Positions 15,976 through 28,181 are shown, counted from the stretch's first letter. The stretch: DNA of 64,000 nucleotides from Cacajao melanocephalus (GCA_963573385.1 CAUYLG010048236.1:1-64000); one strand, 5' to 3'. Translations and numbers: made by a program. The notes: generated from the letters alone by a model not told the origin.

Positions 15976-16490
15976 GACTGGGGGCTATCTTATTTCTCCT
16001 GGAGTCTGGTCGTTACCCTGGGGACTTGGCTTAACAGGCAGTGCCCTAAATTGGTTGTTTCTAAGCTGTATCTTAATGGCCACACCCTTGATTTGATCTT
16101 TGTCTCCAGGTTGTATTTTATTTGGGAGTCTTTTACTGGCTGGAAAGGCTGGGATAAAAAAACAGTTCTGTTTTCCAACCGAGCTAGTTTGGGCTGTCTA
16201 TATTCCCTCTAAATTCTGCTTGCAAGCTGACCAGTTCTCCTCTAAGCTATACTCTGTCATATGTGCTGCAGTCTTCCAGTTGTAACCTTCTGCCTGGCAA
16301 TCTTCTTGCCCAAATTCATAGGTTCATTAGGCACATTTTCTATCTTCCAGGTTAGCTCAGGTGACAGTTTTACCAGATATTTTACTGCTACAAAGCATAG
16401 GTCGCAGTTCTCCAGCTTCCTCTAACAGTTTCCTTTCTTCAGCCTCTATCTGCTTCCTAGGCCCAAAACAAATACCACATATTTTGGGAT
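15976..16490. other. Unassigned sequence
   Basis: No gene or repeat is recognised. Confidence 0.4.
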
Positions 16491-16494
16491 TTGA

Positions 16495-16658
16495 CTGCAG
16501 TACCAATTTCGGTAAGGGTTGGATATTGCTGCATAACAAACCACTCCAAAACTTATGGCTTAAAACAGTAATTATTTATGACTGCTCACAGGTCCATGAG
16601 TTAACTGGGGTTCTGCTGAAAGGCTGGGTGGCTCTGCTGCAGGGCATGGTGGCTGCGG
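16495..16658 (+). repeat. Ancient repeat, copy 3 (5' part)
   Basis: TTGCTGCATAACAAACCACT, TGGCTTAAAACAGTAATTAT and GGCTGGGTGGCTCTGCTG belong to the same old family as 13105. The copy is broken by the GGAA tract and an Alu piece, and resumes at 16926. Confidence 0.55.
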
Positions 16659-16782
16659 AAATACGTTGCCATGCTTGGGACTTAAAGGAGACAGAAATGG
16701 AAGGAAGGAAGGGGCAAGGAGGAAAAATGAAGGAAGGATGAAGGAAGGAAGGAAGGAAGGAAAGAAGGATGAAGGAAGACAG
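16659..16782. repeat. GGAA/GAAG polypurine tract with a shared flank
   Basis: The tract opens with a 23-bp non-repetitive start followed by GGAAGG units. That start and the segment GGCAAGGAGGAAAAATGAAG recur in the tract at 18358. Confidence 0.88.
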
Positions 16783-16925
16783 GATCACTTGAGGTCACGA
16801 GTTCGACACCAGCCTGGTCAACATGGTGAAACCCCATCCCTGCTAAAAATGCGAAAATTAGCTGGGTGTGGTGGCAGGCACCTATACTCCTAGCTACTCC
16901 GGAGGTCGAGGCATGAGAATCACTG
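16783..16925 (+). mobile_element. Alu internal fragment
   Basis: GGATCACTTGAGGTCACGAG through GCTACTCCGGAGGTCGAGGC is Alu sequence. Both ends are missing and no A tail is present, so it arrived or survived as a fragment. Confidence 0.92.
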
Positions 16926-17220
16926 CAGACCTGTGGATTCACTCAGGTGGCTCCACTGCTTAGACCAGTGGGCAAGCCAGGTCATGTTCTCATCTCCATG
17001 GTAAAGGTGCAAGAAGACTAGTGGAAATATGTGATGCTTCTTAAGTCCTGGTCTCAGAACTGGCCTCCTCTCACTTCTGCCCACCTGCCACTGGCCATAG
17101 TAAGTCACATGGTCAAGCCCAAAGCCATGATGAAGCCATGACAAAGGTATAAATGCAGGGAAGGGTAAAGAATTAGGAACAGTACTTCAATTTGGAATCT
17201 TCTCCAACATAAAAATAGGA
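16926..17220 (+). repeat. Ancient repeat, copy 3 (3' part)
   Basis: CCACTGGCCATAGTAAGTCA and GGTCAAGCCCAAAGCCATGA match the 13775 copy, continuing the element interrupted at 16658. Confidence 0.5.
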
Positions 17221-17242
17221 ATCTCTCCTATGTGTTATCATA

Positions 17243-17245
<3 letters not shown>

Positions 17246-17279
<34 letters not shown>

Positions 17280-17560
17280 CAGAGTCTCACTCTGTTGCCC
17301 AGGCTGGAGTACAGTGGCGTGATCTTGGCTCACTGCAACCTCTGGCTTCCAGGTTCAAGCGATTCTCCTGCCTCAGCCTCCTGAGTACTGGGGGTTACAG
17401 GCGCGTGCGACCACGCCCAGCTAATTTTTTGTATTTTTAGTAGAGATGGGATTTAACCATGTTAGCAGGCTGGTCTCGATCTCTGGACCTTGTGATCCGC
17501 CCTCCTCAGCACCCCAAAGTCCTGGGATTAACAGGCATGAGCCACCACGCCTGCCCCACA
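17246..17560 (-). mobile_element. Alu with long A tail
   Basis: The complement shows a T30 run at 17247-17276 and then a full Alu, with one extra A in GGGATTAACAGGCATGAGCC. Confidence 0.95.
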
Positions 17561-17614
17561 ACTTTTAAAACGTATATTCCCAGAACGTTTCTGTCATTGC
17601 CTCAGAAAAGCAGA

Positions 17615-17705
17615 CTTTGTGCCTCCAGAGCCTAGATGGCGCCTGATGCACAGAAGATATTCAATAACTACCTGCTGAACAAGTGACTGACAGCATGAGT
17701 GAATG
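17615..17705 (+). mobile_element. L2/MIR 3'-end fragment
   Basis: CCTCCAGAGCCTAGATGGCG and AAGATATTCAATAACTACCT resemble the L2 end CCCCAGCACCTAG...CTCAATAAATAC. Confidence 0.5.
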
Positions 17706-18357
17706 CTTTCCCAATGGATAGTTTGCCAAGTTAGATCTGTAGAGACCAAGAATTAAGGGATGGTTTGGAATCTTGTCTGGACGTTTACTTCAAGCTTTGG
17801 AATCTTGTCTGGAGGGACCTTCAAGCTTTTCATCAGTATGTCTTCTTAGGAAAATAAAAGCTTACCTTTGTGTTTGAACTTCATTGGAGCAAAGCATGCT
17901 TAGCATTTGGAAGACACCATAAACTAAAAAAGAGTAATAAAGGAAAAAAAATGGAACCAAAGGGAAATTGCTGACAGGGAAGAGCTGATGAAATACCTAT
18001 GGGGGTTTTTGTGCTACTTTATTTTTCTCAAACTCTTTCTTTAGAGGGATGAGTGAGGGAGTTCTAAGTGGCTGTCCCATGGGTGCCCAGCCCATCACTG
18101 CCTGTGTTTTGTAATCAGAGCCAAGAATCAAGTGGAGAGAAGATAGCAGCGTAGTAAAACCTCCCTGTGCAATCTTGTTGGCAGGCTGTGTGACAACCTC
18201 AGTGAACCACACGGGACGGGCTGATGTTGGCTGACCTTGTTCACACCTTCCTTCTGTCTGTGCTCATGGTCTGGCTGTTGCTGCACATGACAGTGGCAAT
18301 ATTTCTCCCCTTCGGAACTCACCTCTCTGCTCTACTTTTCAAGAATTTTATTTTTAC
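17706..18357. other. Unassigned sequence with a small tandem duplication
   Basis: At 17764-17828 a unit beginning TTGGAATCTTGTCTGGA and ending TTCAAGCT occurs twice in tandem, about 33 bp each. Nothing else is recognised. Confidence 0.5.
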
Positions 18358-18732
18358 AAATACATTGCTGTGCTTGGGACTAAAAGGAGAGAGAAAAGGA
18401 AGGAAGGAAGGAAGAAGGAGGGACAGAAGGAAGGAAGGAAAAGGCAAAGAGGAAAAATGAAGGCAAGAAGGATGAAGGAAGAAAGGAAAGAAGAATGAAG
18501 GAAGGATGGAAGGATGGAAGGAAGGAAGGACAGAGGAAGAAAGGAAGGAAAAAAGGAAGGAAGGATGAAGGAACAAAGGACGAAGGAAGGAAGGACAGAC
18601 AAGGGAAGGAAGAAAAAGGTAAAGAGGAAAAATGAAGGAAGGAAGGACAAAGGAAGGAAGGAGAGAAGGAAGGAAGGAACAAAGGACAAAGGATGGAAGG
18701 AAGGAGAAATGAAGGAAAGAAGGAAGGAAGGA
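18358..18732. repeat. (GGAA)n-rich polypurine minisatellite
   Basis: About 370 bp is nearly all purine on the plus strand, built from GGAAGGAAGG, GGATGAAGG and GGACAAAGG variants. The longer module GGCAAAGAGGAAAAATGAAG also recurs inside the tract (18441, and as GGTAAAGAGG at 18618). The 100-127 residue frames on both strands are low-complexity artefacts. Confidence 0.95.
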
Positions 18733-18834
18733 TCTGGTGAAGAGCTCTGGGAAGCCTAGGCATTACGGAAGTAGTAACTCCTCCTGTGTTTTTCTTCTGT
18801 GAATAGGCTGCTCAGAGGTCATACACAAATCTGG

Positions 18835-19905
<1,071 letters not shown>

Positions 19906-19909
19906 TATG

Positions 19910-20135
19910 CATTTTTATTTAACCAACCAGCACTAGCTATGGGACAGACCTTTTCTTGGTGTTTTACACATTTTAACTCCTATAATTACCGTATCAACCT
20001 CCTGCACTATCTATTCCATTGTATAGATAAGGAAGCTGAGGCACAGAGAGGTTGAGTAACTTGGCCCAGGTGACACAGCCTGGAAGAGGTGTTGCCAGGC
20101 AATCCATGTTAAGTCAGTTCTAACCATCATGCTCT
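19910..20135 (-). mobile_element. MIR SINE
   Basis: ATAGATAAGGAAGCTGAGGC, ACAGAGAGGTTGAGTAACTT and GGCCCAGGTGACACAGCC match the reverse-complement MIR core. Confidence 0.9.
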
Positions 20136-20554
20136 GCTGTCCCTCCATGTTTACCATGAGATAGAATACGGAGGGAAGACATGGAAAGTCCAACAGAAGG
20201 TCCTTCTGTGGCTCCAGCTTTCAGAACTGCAACTTCTGGTGTCATCTGACAGATGCACAGAGCATTACAAAAGCAGCCTCTGCCTGAGCACTGAAGGCTT
20301 GCTTTTCTGAGGCTCAGCACACTCTAAGTCCTCCTTCTGAGTAAAAGGGTGCCAGGCATGGTCTACTTTGGTCACGCTTTAGGGGAGCAAAGACCTAAGC
20401 ATCTTGGAGCTGGTGGATTTATCTACAGGGATGCCTGGTGTGGGGATTAGCACCAATCCGAAACGTGAATCCCCAGATGGCAAATATGAGATGGGCTTCT
20501 TGAAGGAATTGCTCAATTTCTTGCAAAAGGAAACTCATGTAATGGAAAAAAAAC

Positions 20555-20705
20555 CTGCAAGTTTTAGAGCCAGAGACTCAGCTGTGTGACCTTGGGTAAG
20601 TCATTTATCTCTCCAAGCCTGGTTTCCTTGTCTGCAGAATGAACCAGATAAGACCTTCTCATGGGGTATTTATAGAGGCTGCACGAGGTAATATATAGCC
20701 CATCT
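20555..20705 (+). mobile_element. MIR SINE
   Basis: GCTGTGTGACCTTGGGTAAG, TCATTTATCTCTCCAAGCCT and CTTGTCTGCAGAATG match MIR. Confidence 0.88.
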
Positions 20706-20824
20706 GCATGGGTCCAATCATTGACTAAGAGAAGGGACATTCCCAGAGGATGCACCATACGGAGGCTGGGAATCAGGAGGTGTGCTCTGGGTCGGACAGT
20801 CTCTTGTGAAGATGAGCTCCCTGG

Positions 20825-21025
20825 CTGCGTGGTGCAGCTGGAAGGTCAGGGACTTAGGAGTCAGTCAGCTCTGGGTTCAACTCTTACCTCTGTCACTTAC
20901 TGGTGACCTTGGAAAATCATCTAAGCTTTCTCAATTCAGCTTTTTCACTAATAAAATTGGAATTTCGACACGCATCTCTTAGGACTGTGAAATTTACATG
21001 AGCTAATGAATGTAGAGGGTGTTAA
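20825..21025 (+). mobile_element. MIR SINE
   Basis: GCTCTGGGTTCAACTCTTAC, CACTTACTGGTGACCTTGG and TAAAATTGGAATTTC follow MIR. It lies 120 bp after another plus-strand MIR. Confidence 0.88.
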
Positions 21026-21029
21026 AATA

Positions 21030-22800
21030 AAGCTAGCTTTCTCTAACCACACAGGCTATTGCTTTATGTGTCAGACGGTAGTCATGATACTCATCTCCCA
21101 AGGTCTGCAATAGAAAAACATCTATCTCAGTGTTCACTGGGCCCTTTATTGCTTTATTTTTAGCCATAAACCTTGTTAAATCACTTACAGTTACAGAAGG
21201 AGGGAAGGGCATGACAGTGACTGGGCCCCATTGGAGAATCACTCAAGTAGCCAAAGAGTGGGGAAACTTTTCCAGTTTCCCCTTTGTTAAAGTCATTCCT
21301 ACATGTCATTTACATATACTTAACCTTTGTAATGTGACTTGGCAGGGCTAGGTTTTGAGGAGGACAGAGTTTTCTTCCAGGGAAGTCTCTCTTACCTTCT
21401 CTCCCATCTTTCTCTCTGTAAAAATCACTTCTTGACAACATCCACCAATTCTGACTCAACAGTGAGCCACTTTTATTCAAAGAATACAACGATCTCTAGT
21501 GGGTCCCTGAATGAGTTTTAAATGGGGTGTATCACACCCCTGAAATGGTGTTACATTTCCTCCGTTAGAGGGTCCACACACTCACAAGGCTCCATGACCC
21601 TCCCTCCCCCACAAAGGCTAAGAAACATTGTTCTGCGAGAAGACAGATGCAGAAACGCCACTCCATTTGGAGCCTAAGCACAATTTATTTCCGCAAAAGG
21701 ATGGGAGGCAGATTTCCTTGGAACTTGTCCCACTTTCTCTAACACAGAAGTTGTAACAGTAAAAAAGATGTAAATCTTCTGTTCAGTTTCTTTCCCCAAG
21801 TATTTATTTTTGCTCTCCGGGGAGGAAGTCCTGTCTTTGGCCCCTCTGTGTCAGGGAACCCCATCTCTGGACCTGCCCACAGAACAGGTAAACTAGCCCT
21901 TTCTAGAAGACCTTTGTCCTTGAAACCCTTTACTCGTTGATGGATGTTGTCATTAAAAGTCCGCGGCTGAGCAGAAGCCCTCCTGGACTCTGAGTGATGG
22001 AGTCTCCCTGCCTCTGTGAGCTGGTGACTGGTTCGGTGGTGCTGCGTGACCCCATGAACTTCCCTTACTACTACAAACGGCCTTGCCCAACATTCACGAG
22101 CACCAGATGCCAGAAACCTAGTTGCGCCATTTAATTTCTTCTTATTTAGTTTCTAGAGGGTCCTAATTTGTGGCTTTTGAAGTAATTTGTCCCAAAACAA
22201 GCACCGCAGACTGATCAACTCTCTTGGGCATTTGTTTCCCATAAATCCAGCTCTCCTTAGATGAGCTTTGACTTGGGCTAGAAAGAGAATTTGTTTAGTT
22301 ATGCTGGGTTGTAGGCACTAAATTGGGCCGTATTGTCAGTTCTCTTTGGTAGTATAAACAAGCCCACAGACTGCTCACTCTCATCAGTGACTGTCATCGG
22401 TCAAGTCGACTTGCTGTGCTATAACTCAAAAGGAAAAAGTCCGATAACTTAGTCTGAGCTTCACCTTTCATGAGCCATCAGTTCATACATCACCCATGAC
22501 ATAAAAAGGGCCTCATTCCCACAGAGTTAGTCCCAGAAGGTTTTTCCCGGTGTTAAGTTCTGAAAAATAGCATCTGTGCTTAGGACATTATTCTCCAAAA
22601 TTTTACACAAGTGCCAATGATTCTACTAAATCAGCCTTGCAGGATAATTCCTAAGGGCTCCTTCTGTTTATGCAGGCCAGAGTGAATATTCAAGAAAGTA
22701 ATATTTTGCAAGTCAATATTTTATTGCTCCATCCAACCTACAGTATGTACCACACCTTGCACACCAGTTAACGGGGCTCTGAGGATAAAGGTTCACCTGC
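21030..22800. other. Long stretch without recognised repeats or genes
   Basis: I find no Alu, L1, L2 or LTR pattern across about 1.8 kb, which is exceptional in this window. The perfect inverted repeat GGGGTGTATCACACCCC is at 21524-21540. It could be single-copy DNA with regulatory content, or repeats too old to read by eye. Confidence 0.45.
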
Positions 22801-22809
22801 TTCTCATTT

Positions 22810-22960
22810 AGAACATTCATCATTTGACACATATTTTATTGGGCATCTACTCTGTGCCAGGCACAGTATCAGAATGGGGGCTAAAGCAGAGAAGAGGATG
22901 GGCAAGGCTCTTGGTCTTCTGAAGCTTCTATTTGTATGAACAAGAAGGATCAAACATATA
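22810..22960 (-). mobile_element. L2 3'-end fragment
   Basis: TTTTATTGGGCATCTACTCT and GTGCCAGGCACAGTATCAGA, then CTTCTGAAGCTTCTATTTG, follow the reverse complement of the L2 3' end. Confidence 0.75.
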
Positions 22961-23218
22961 AAATGTAATGGATAGATAGTAGAAATATGAAGGAAATAGC
23001 TAGGATGGTGTAATGAAGATTAATGAATATGAGGATGGTCGGGAATGGGTCTCTACAAACAAACAAACAAAAAACATTTCAGCTGAACCTGAAAAATAAG
23101 TAACCAGAGGGGCCAGAGGGGACAAGACCCAGGCAAAAGACCCTCCCTTTGTCTTAGTATTGTTGGACAATTGCTCACGGATTTTTATCCACTGGAATGT
23201 TAGAAACCTGAGCTTTTG

Positions 23219-23513
23219 GCCCGGGACGGTGTCTCACACCTGTAATCCCAACACTTTTGGAGGCCAAGGCAGGTGGATCACTTGAAGTCAGGAGTTTGAG
23301 ACTAGTCTGGCCAACATGGTGAAACCCCGTCTCTACTAAAAATACAAAAATTAGCCAGGCATGCTGGTGCATGCCTGTAATCTTAGCCACTTGGGATGTT
23401 GAGGCACGAGAAATCACTTGAACCCAGGAGGCAGAGGTTGGAGTGAGCCGAGATTGCACCACTGCATTCCAGCCTGGGCAACAGAGCGAGACTCTGTCTC
23501 AAAAAAATCCCCC
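23219..23513 (+). mobile_element. Alu with target-site duplication
   Basis: Full-length Alu. TSD copies AAACCTGAGCTTTTG (23204-23218) and AAACCTGAACTTTTG (23514-23528) differ at one base. Confidence 0.95.
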
Positions 23514-23529
23514 AAACCTGAACTTTTGT

Positions 23530-24415
23530 CTCTTAAAATATTGCATGAGACCAGCTCATTGTGATGTTTTGAGAGTTGAAGCATTATTGTGAATAATTGA
23601 GTGGCTTTATTTCAAAAGAAGCCTCCCACTGTAGACCCCCTGCGGGAACTTGGGGGGTGTTCTGCCCATGGGAAGGGTGAGCCCAGATCACCCCCTGCCT
23701 GGTTCACTACAACCCTGGGAGAACACCAAGAACTCACTCTGTTGATACACAGTCTCCCAATGGAAAAATTACTTCCTGCTTGCAAATGAGTCACCAGGGG
23801 GAGCTGGTTTTCCTTCCAGAGGTCAGGCATGCTATTTAGTGCTGTGATTCCCAACTTGGGAGAACTGGGATACCCTCATGTCATTTGTTAGATTTCTTGA
23901 TGACCTCATCCTCCAAAAGTGCTGTGAGACATATGTGCTTGTTTTAAACATTTAACTGGACATGTAATTCATTTCACTTTGAGGAGTTTTGAAAAATTGA
24001 TGAAATCCCAGGTGTTGGAAACCCATTGTTAGGAATTGAATAATATGATGATTTGTTCAGGATCCTAATAGCCAGAAAGAACAACTAATTTCTTAAGATG
24101 CTTTTGTTGCTCAGGAAGGGAGGCAAGCTAATGATCTGAAACAAGAAAAACTCTGAAAAAGAAAAGGTGAGGCTGGCATTTGGATATCTACTTGGGTAAA
24201 GTGGATGATTTGCCTTACTTTTGGGGATGATTCCCGAGTTTATCACCATTACCCTGTAGCATTCTCAGAGCTCCTGCTCTTGGAGATGGCAGTAGCTATG
24301 CTGGAGCCCCAATTTCTCCTTCCAGGGACCTAGAGATGCTGAGACGTTCTCTCCCTCCCCTTCCTGAAACCTGTCCCGATGTTTCACTGGGAGATGCTCA
24401 GTGAAAATTTTCACT
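23530..24415. other. No gene; unassigned sequence
   Basis: No repeat is recognised and no open frame has a domain. Confidence 0.4.
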
Positions 24416-24419
24416 TATT

Positions 24420-24848
24420 GTTTCATGTTGAATTGTGTCCCCTCAAAAGATGTTGAAATCCTAACTCCCAGTAGCTATGAATGTGACCTTATTTGAAAAC
24501 AGGGTCTTACAGATGATCAAGTCAAGGTGCAGCCATTAGGTTGGGTCCTAATCCAATATGATGCATTTCTTATAAAAGTGGAAAATTTGGTCAGATAGAC
24601 ACACAGGTACAGAGGGAGGATGAGGTGAAGGTGCAGCAAGAATGCCATCTACAAGCCAAGGAATGCCTGAGGCTACCGGAAGCTAGGAGAAGGACAGGGA
24701 ACAGATTCTCCTTCACTGCCCTCAGAAGGAACCAACAGTGTTAATACCTTGACATCAGACTTCCTGCTTCCAGAACTGTAAGATGATGTTTCCTGTTGTT
24801 TAAGCCACCCAGTACTTCGTGATGGCAGCGTCAGGAAACCAATACACT
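24420..24848 (+). mobile_element. MaLR (MLT1-like) LTR
   Basis: TTGAATTGTGTCCCCTCAAA, GTGACCTTATTTGAAAACAG, CCAAGGAATGCCTGAGGCTA and TTGTTTAAGCCACCCAGTAC are successive blocks of a MaLR-type LTR from 5' to 3'. Only the LTR is present. Confidence 0.85.
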
Positions 24849-25034
24849 CAGCATGGATTTTCTCAATAAATAGAAGGTGAACACATACTTGAGATGAGAA
24901 ACAAATTCTTAAGCCTTTCTATATTTTAATTTTAATTTTTAATTTTATTTCTTACTTTTTTTAAGGCCTTTCTTTATCTTAGGTACAGAGGGGCCTAAAT
25001 CTCAAAAGTCTTTGTCATTACTATCACCATAGTC

Positions 25035-25215
25035 ATTATTATGATTTATTTTGTGCCAAGCTCTGTATTAATAGCACTACTTTCATTATTTCATACACTT
25101 CTTAAAAGGTAGCCAATAGTATACCCATTTTATAGGAGAGAATACATTGAGATCACCCATCTGATTAATTATAGGACTTGAGTTTTGACTATGCTATGGG
25201 GCTCAGGATCCTGGC
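25035..25215 (-). mobile_element. MIR SINE
   Basis: TTTTGTGCCAAGCTCTGTAT, ATACCCATTTTATAGGAGAG and AGGACTTGAGTTTTGACTA follow the reverse-complement MIR. Confidence 0.75.
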
Positions 25216-25237
25216 TTAGGGGCTTCTGAAGGACTGG

Positions 25238-25781
25238 TATTTAGTCAGGGTTCTCCTGAGGAACAAGACTAATAGGATAGATGTATATATGAAAGGAAAT
25301 TTATTAAGGAGTATTGACTCACATGATCACAAGGTAAAGTCCCACAATAGGTCGTCTGCAAGCTGAGGAGCAAGGAAGCCAGTCACAGTCCCAAAACCTC
25401 AAAAGTAGGGAAGCCAAAAGTGCAGCCTTCAGTCTGTGGCCGAAGGCCCAAGAGCCCCTGGGAAACCACTGGGGTAGGTCCAAGAGTCCAAAAGCTGAAG
25501 AACTTGGAATCTGATGTTTAAGGACAGTAAGCATCCAGCACAGGAGAAAGGGGAGGCCAGAAGACTTAGCCAGTCTAGTCCTTCCTTGGTCCTCTGGCTG
25601 CTTTTATCCTAGCCATGCTGGCAGCTGATTAGATGGTGCCCACCTGGATTGAAGGTGGGTCTGCTTCTCCCAGTCCACTGACTCAAATGTTAACCTCCTG
25701 TGACAACACCCTCACAGACACACTCAGGAACAATACTTTGCATCCTTCAATCTAATCAAATTGATAATACTAACCATCACA
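25238..25781 (-). mobile_element. LTR-like element (family unassigned)
   Basis: The plus strand begins TTTAGTCAGGGTTCTCCTGA and ends CAAATTGATAATACTAACCA. On the minus strand this gives a TGATGGTTA start, GAGGGTGTTGTCACAGGAGG and an AATAAA signal near 25300 (complement of TTTATTAAGG). A possible 5-bp TSD ACTGG flanks it at 25233-25237 and 25782-25786. I recognise it as a common primate repeat but not by name. Confidence 0.7.
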
Positions 25782-25815
25782 ACTGGGAACCATCACAACT
25801 AAAGCACAGCTTCTT

Positions 25816-26108
25816 AGTTAACTGAAGAACTCTAGCACTTCCAAATAAAATATCCATCATGTCCCCAGATAGTACTTGACCCTCATCATGTGCCTGCAAA
25901 TGGCCAGCTTTGATGAGATTGCATTTGAATCGCATAATTTTTTGAAGGCATTTTACCGACATATTGAACTTTTGTGGACAAGAGAAGGCCTCCTCTCTCT
26001 ACCTTCTTCTTAGGCTGATGAATATCTCATTAAGGTAGTATGAGTTTTACATTTATGTCCCCACATGCTGGGATGATGCCTGACCTCCATGCTGTAGATT
26101 AAGATGAG
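25816..26108 (+). repeat. Direct duplication D1, copy A
   Basis: This 293-bp segment matches 28182-28474 without indels and with 26 mismatches by hand count, about 91% identity. It runs from AGTTAACTGAAGAACTCTAG to GTAGATTAAGATGAG. Confidence 0.95.
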
Positions 26109-26109
26109 T

Positions 26110-26990
26110 TGTAACGAGTAGTAGAGGGTTGGTCTGGGAATCTATCCACCAACAATAAGACCATGTGTTTAGGAAAATGTGCTCTGAGTTCCACTTAACT
26201 GACTTGCTAATGAATTTTTGAGACATATTCTTTAGTTAGTTGGTTATATTTATGTGGCATTAAGTTGAAATGTTGTGTTACTAATAACAATTGTTCAGAA
26301 CTTTTAAAAAATGTACAGAGGTGTGCTATATTTTCTTTGTTAAATAATATTAAAAGATTTAAAATGCATCTTTTCTCCCAGCTGAATGAAGGGGGGCATT
26401 AATGGGGTTATTTGATTACAGATTAGCAGGATGGAGATGAAATTGAGGGGAAATCAGTAAATCAGAGTGAGAGATTTATGTTTTAGCACAGTCACCAACT
26501 TTTACAAATTAAAAATAGGGATGATCAGACAAACAATTCTCCAGAAATCAAATAAGCACACTTTTTGGACTGATGAAGATGGCCCTCTCTACTCCCTTTT
26601 TCTACCATAAACAGTTTGTTCAGAATAAGGAGTATAATCATGGTAAATGAATGTACAAAATAAATTTTTCATAAAAAACTTTTGAAGCCTTATAACTAGA
26701 ATTAATTGAGAAAATTATAAATTTGGCACTGATTCATTATAAAAGTCACTTAACAGATAATCAAAAGAGTGACTTTCTAATTTCCTGGTCAACACATTTT
26801 TTGAGATACTCTATTAATCAGATCTCAATTGGATGCAAATAACAGAAGCTAAAATTAAACAGCTTAAAAAGGGGGATGGGATTTTAAATGTCACCTAATT
26901 GCAAAGTCTAGTGTGATCTCTATTAGTCAATAAAGATGGATGTATGAACCTAAAACAGAGCCAGTCTCACCTGTTGATATTAAAAATGTG
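26110..26990. other. AT-rich, no recognised feature
   Basis: No repeat or gene can be supported. Confidence 0.4.
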
Positions 26991-26999
26991 GTGTGGGCA

Positions 27000-27575
27000 G
27001 AGTGTAGTGGTTCACATCTGTAATCCCAGCACTTTGGGAAGCCCAGACAGGAGGATGGCTTGAACCCAGGAATTCGAGACCAGCCTGGGCAACATAGTGA
27101 GACCGTGTTTCTACAGAAAAAAAAAATTTCTTTTTTTGAGACAGAGTCTTGCTCTATCACAAGGCGCTAGGCTGGAGTACAGGGATGTGATCTCTGCTAC
27201 TGCAACCTCCACCGCCTGAATAGCTGGGACTACAGATGCGTGCCACCACGCCCAGCTAATTTTTGTATATTAGTAGAGACAGGGTTTCACTATGTTGGCC
27301 AGAATGTTCTTGATCTCTTGACCTCGTGATACACCCGCCTTGGCCTCCCAAAGTGCTGGGATTATAGGCCTGAGCCCCTGAGCCTGGCCTGCACAGAAAA
27401 TTTTAAAAATTAGTCTGGTATGATGGGGCACACTTGTAGTTCCAGATACTCAGGAGGTTGAGGTGGACGATGGCTTAATCCTGGGAGGTGGAGTCTGCAG
27501 TGAGGCATGATTGTGCCACTATATTTCAGCTTGGGCAACACAGTGAGACCCTGGCTCAAAAAAAAAAAAAAAGGG
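27000..27575 (+). mobile_element. Old Alu split by a second Alu
   Basis: The left part (27000-27120) and right part (27395-27575, ending in A15) together make one plus-strand J-like Alu. The break is in the A-rich linker between the two monomers. Confidence 0.93.
27128..27389 (-). mobile_element. Alu inserted into an Alu linker
   Basis: Minus-strand Alu with about 20 bp missing from the first monomer and odd bases (CACAAGGCGCTAGGCTGGAG). Flanking A-rich copies ACAGAAAA...TTT and ACAGAAAATTTT are consistent with a TSD made in the older Alu's linker. Confidence 0.92.
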
Positions 27576-27606
27576 TGGGGTAGAGGTATGACTATAGATC
27601 TAAACC

Positions 27607-27932
27607 TTGGCCTGCTGCAGTAGCTCATACCTGTAATCCCAACACTTTGGGAGGCCAAGGCAGGCAGATCACCTGAGGTCATTAGAGACGAACCTGGCCA
27701 ACATGATCTCTATTAAAAATACAAAAAGTTAGCCAGGCGTGGAGGCACATGGCTGTAGTCTCAGCTACTCGGGAGGCTGAGGCAGGAGAATTGTTTGAAC
27801 CAGGGAGGCAGAGGTTGAGTGAGCGGAGATTGCGCCACTGGACTCCAGCCTGGGCAACAGTGCCGGACTCCAGCCTGGGCAACATTGCCAGACTCCATCT
27901 CAAAATAGATAAATAAATAAATAAAATAAACA
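27607..27932 (+). mobile_element. Alu with duplicated 3' segment and (AAAT)n tail
   Basis: GGACTCCAGCCTGGGCAACA is present twice in tandem near 27840-27893. The tail is AGATAAATAAATAAATAAAA. Approximate TSD: ATCTAAACCTT and ATCTAAGCTT. Confidence 0.94.
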
Positions 27933-28181
27933 AGTAAATCTAAGCTTCATAGCTCCCAATACATTGTCCTTAGATTCTAAGAGTTTGAAACCACCCAATG
28001 TCAGTGAATGAATGACAGCTCGAAGACAGACTGCCGATTTTGTGTCATTTTTACATTACCATAGACGTGTTGGTTGCTTTTGAGTGTCTGGAGAGGCACT
28101 TTTACTTTGGAAAACTTTAAAATTTGCTTATAAAGGTTATTTTATCCTGAACTCCTAAGAAGAATGGAAAAATGGATTCAA

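Noticed and set aside
18319..18763. Several 80-127 residue frames on both strands
   Set aside because: Low-complexity translation of the GGAA array.
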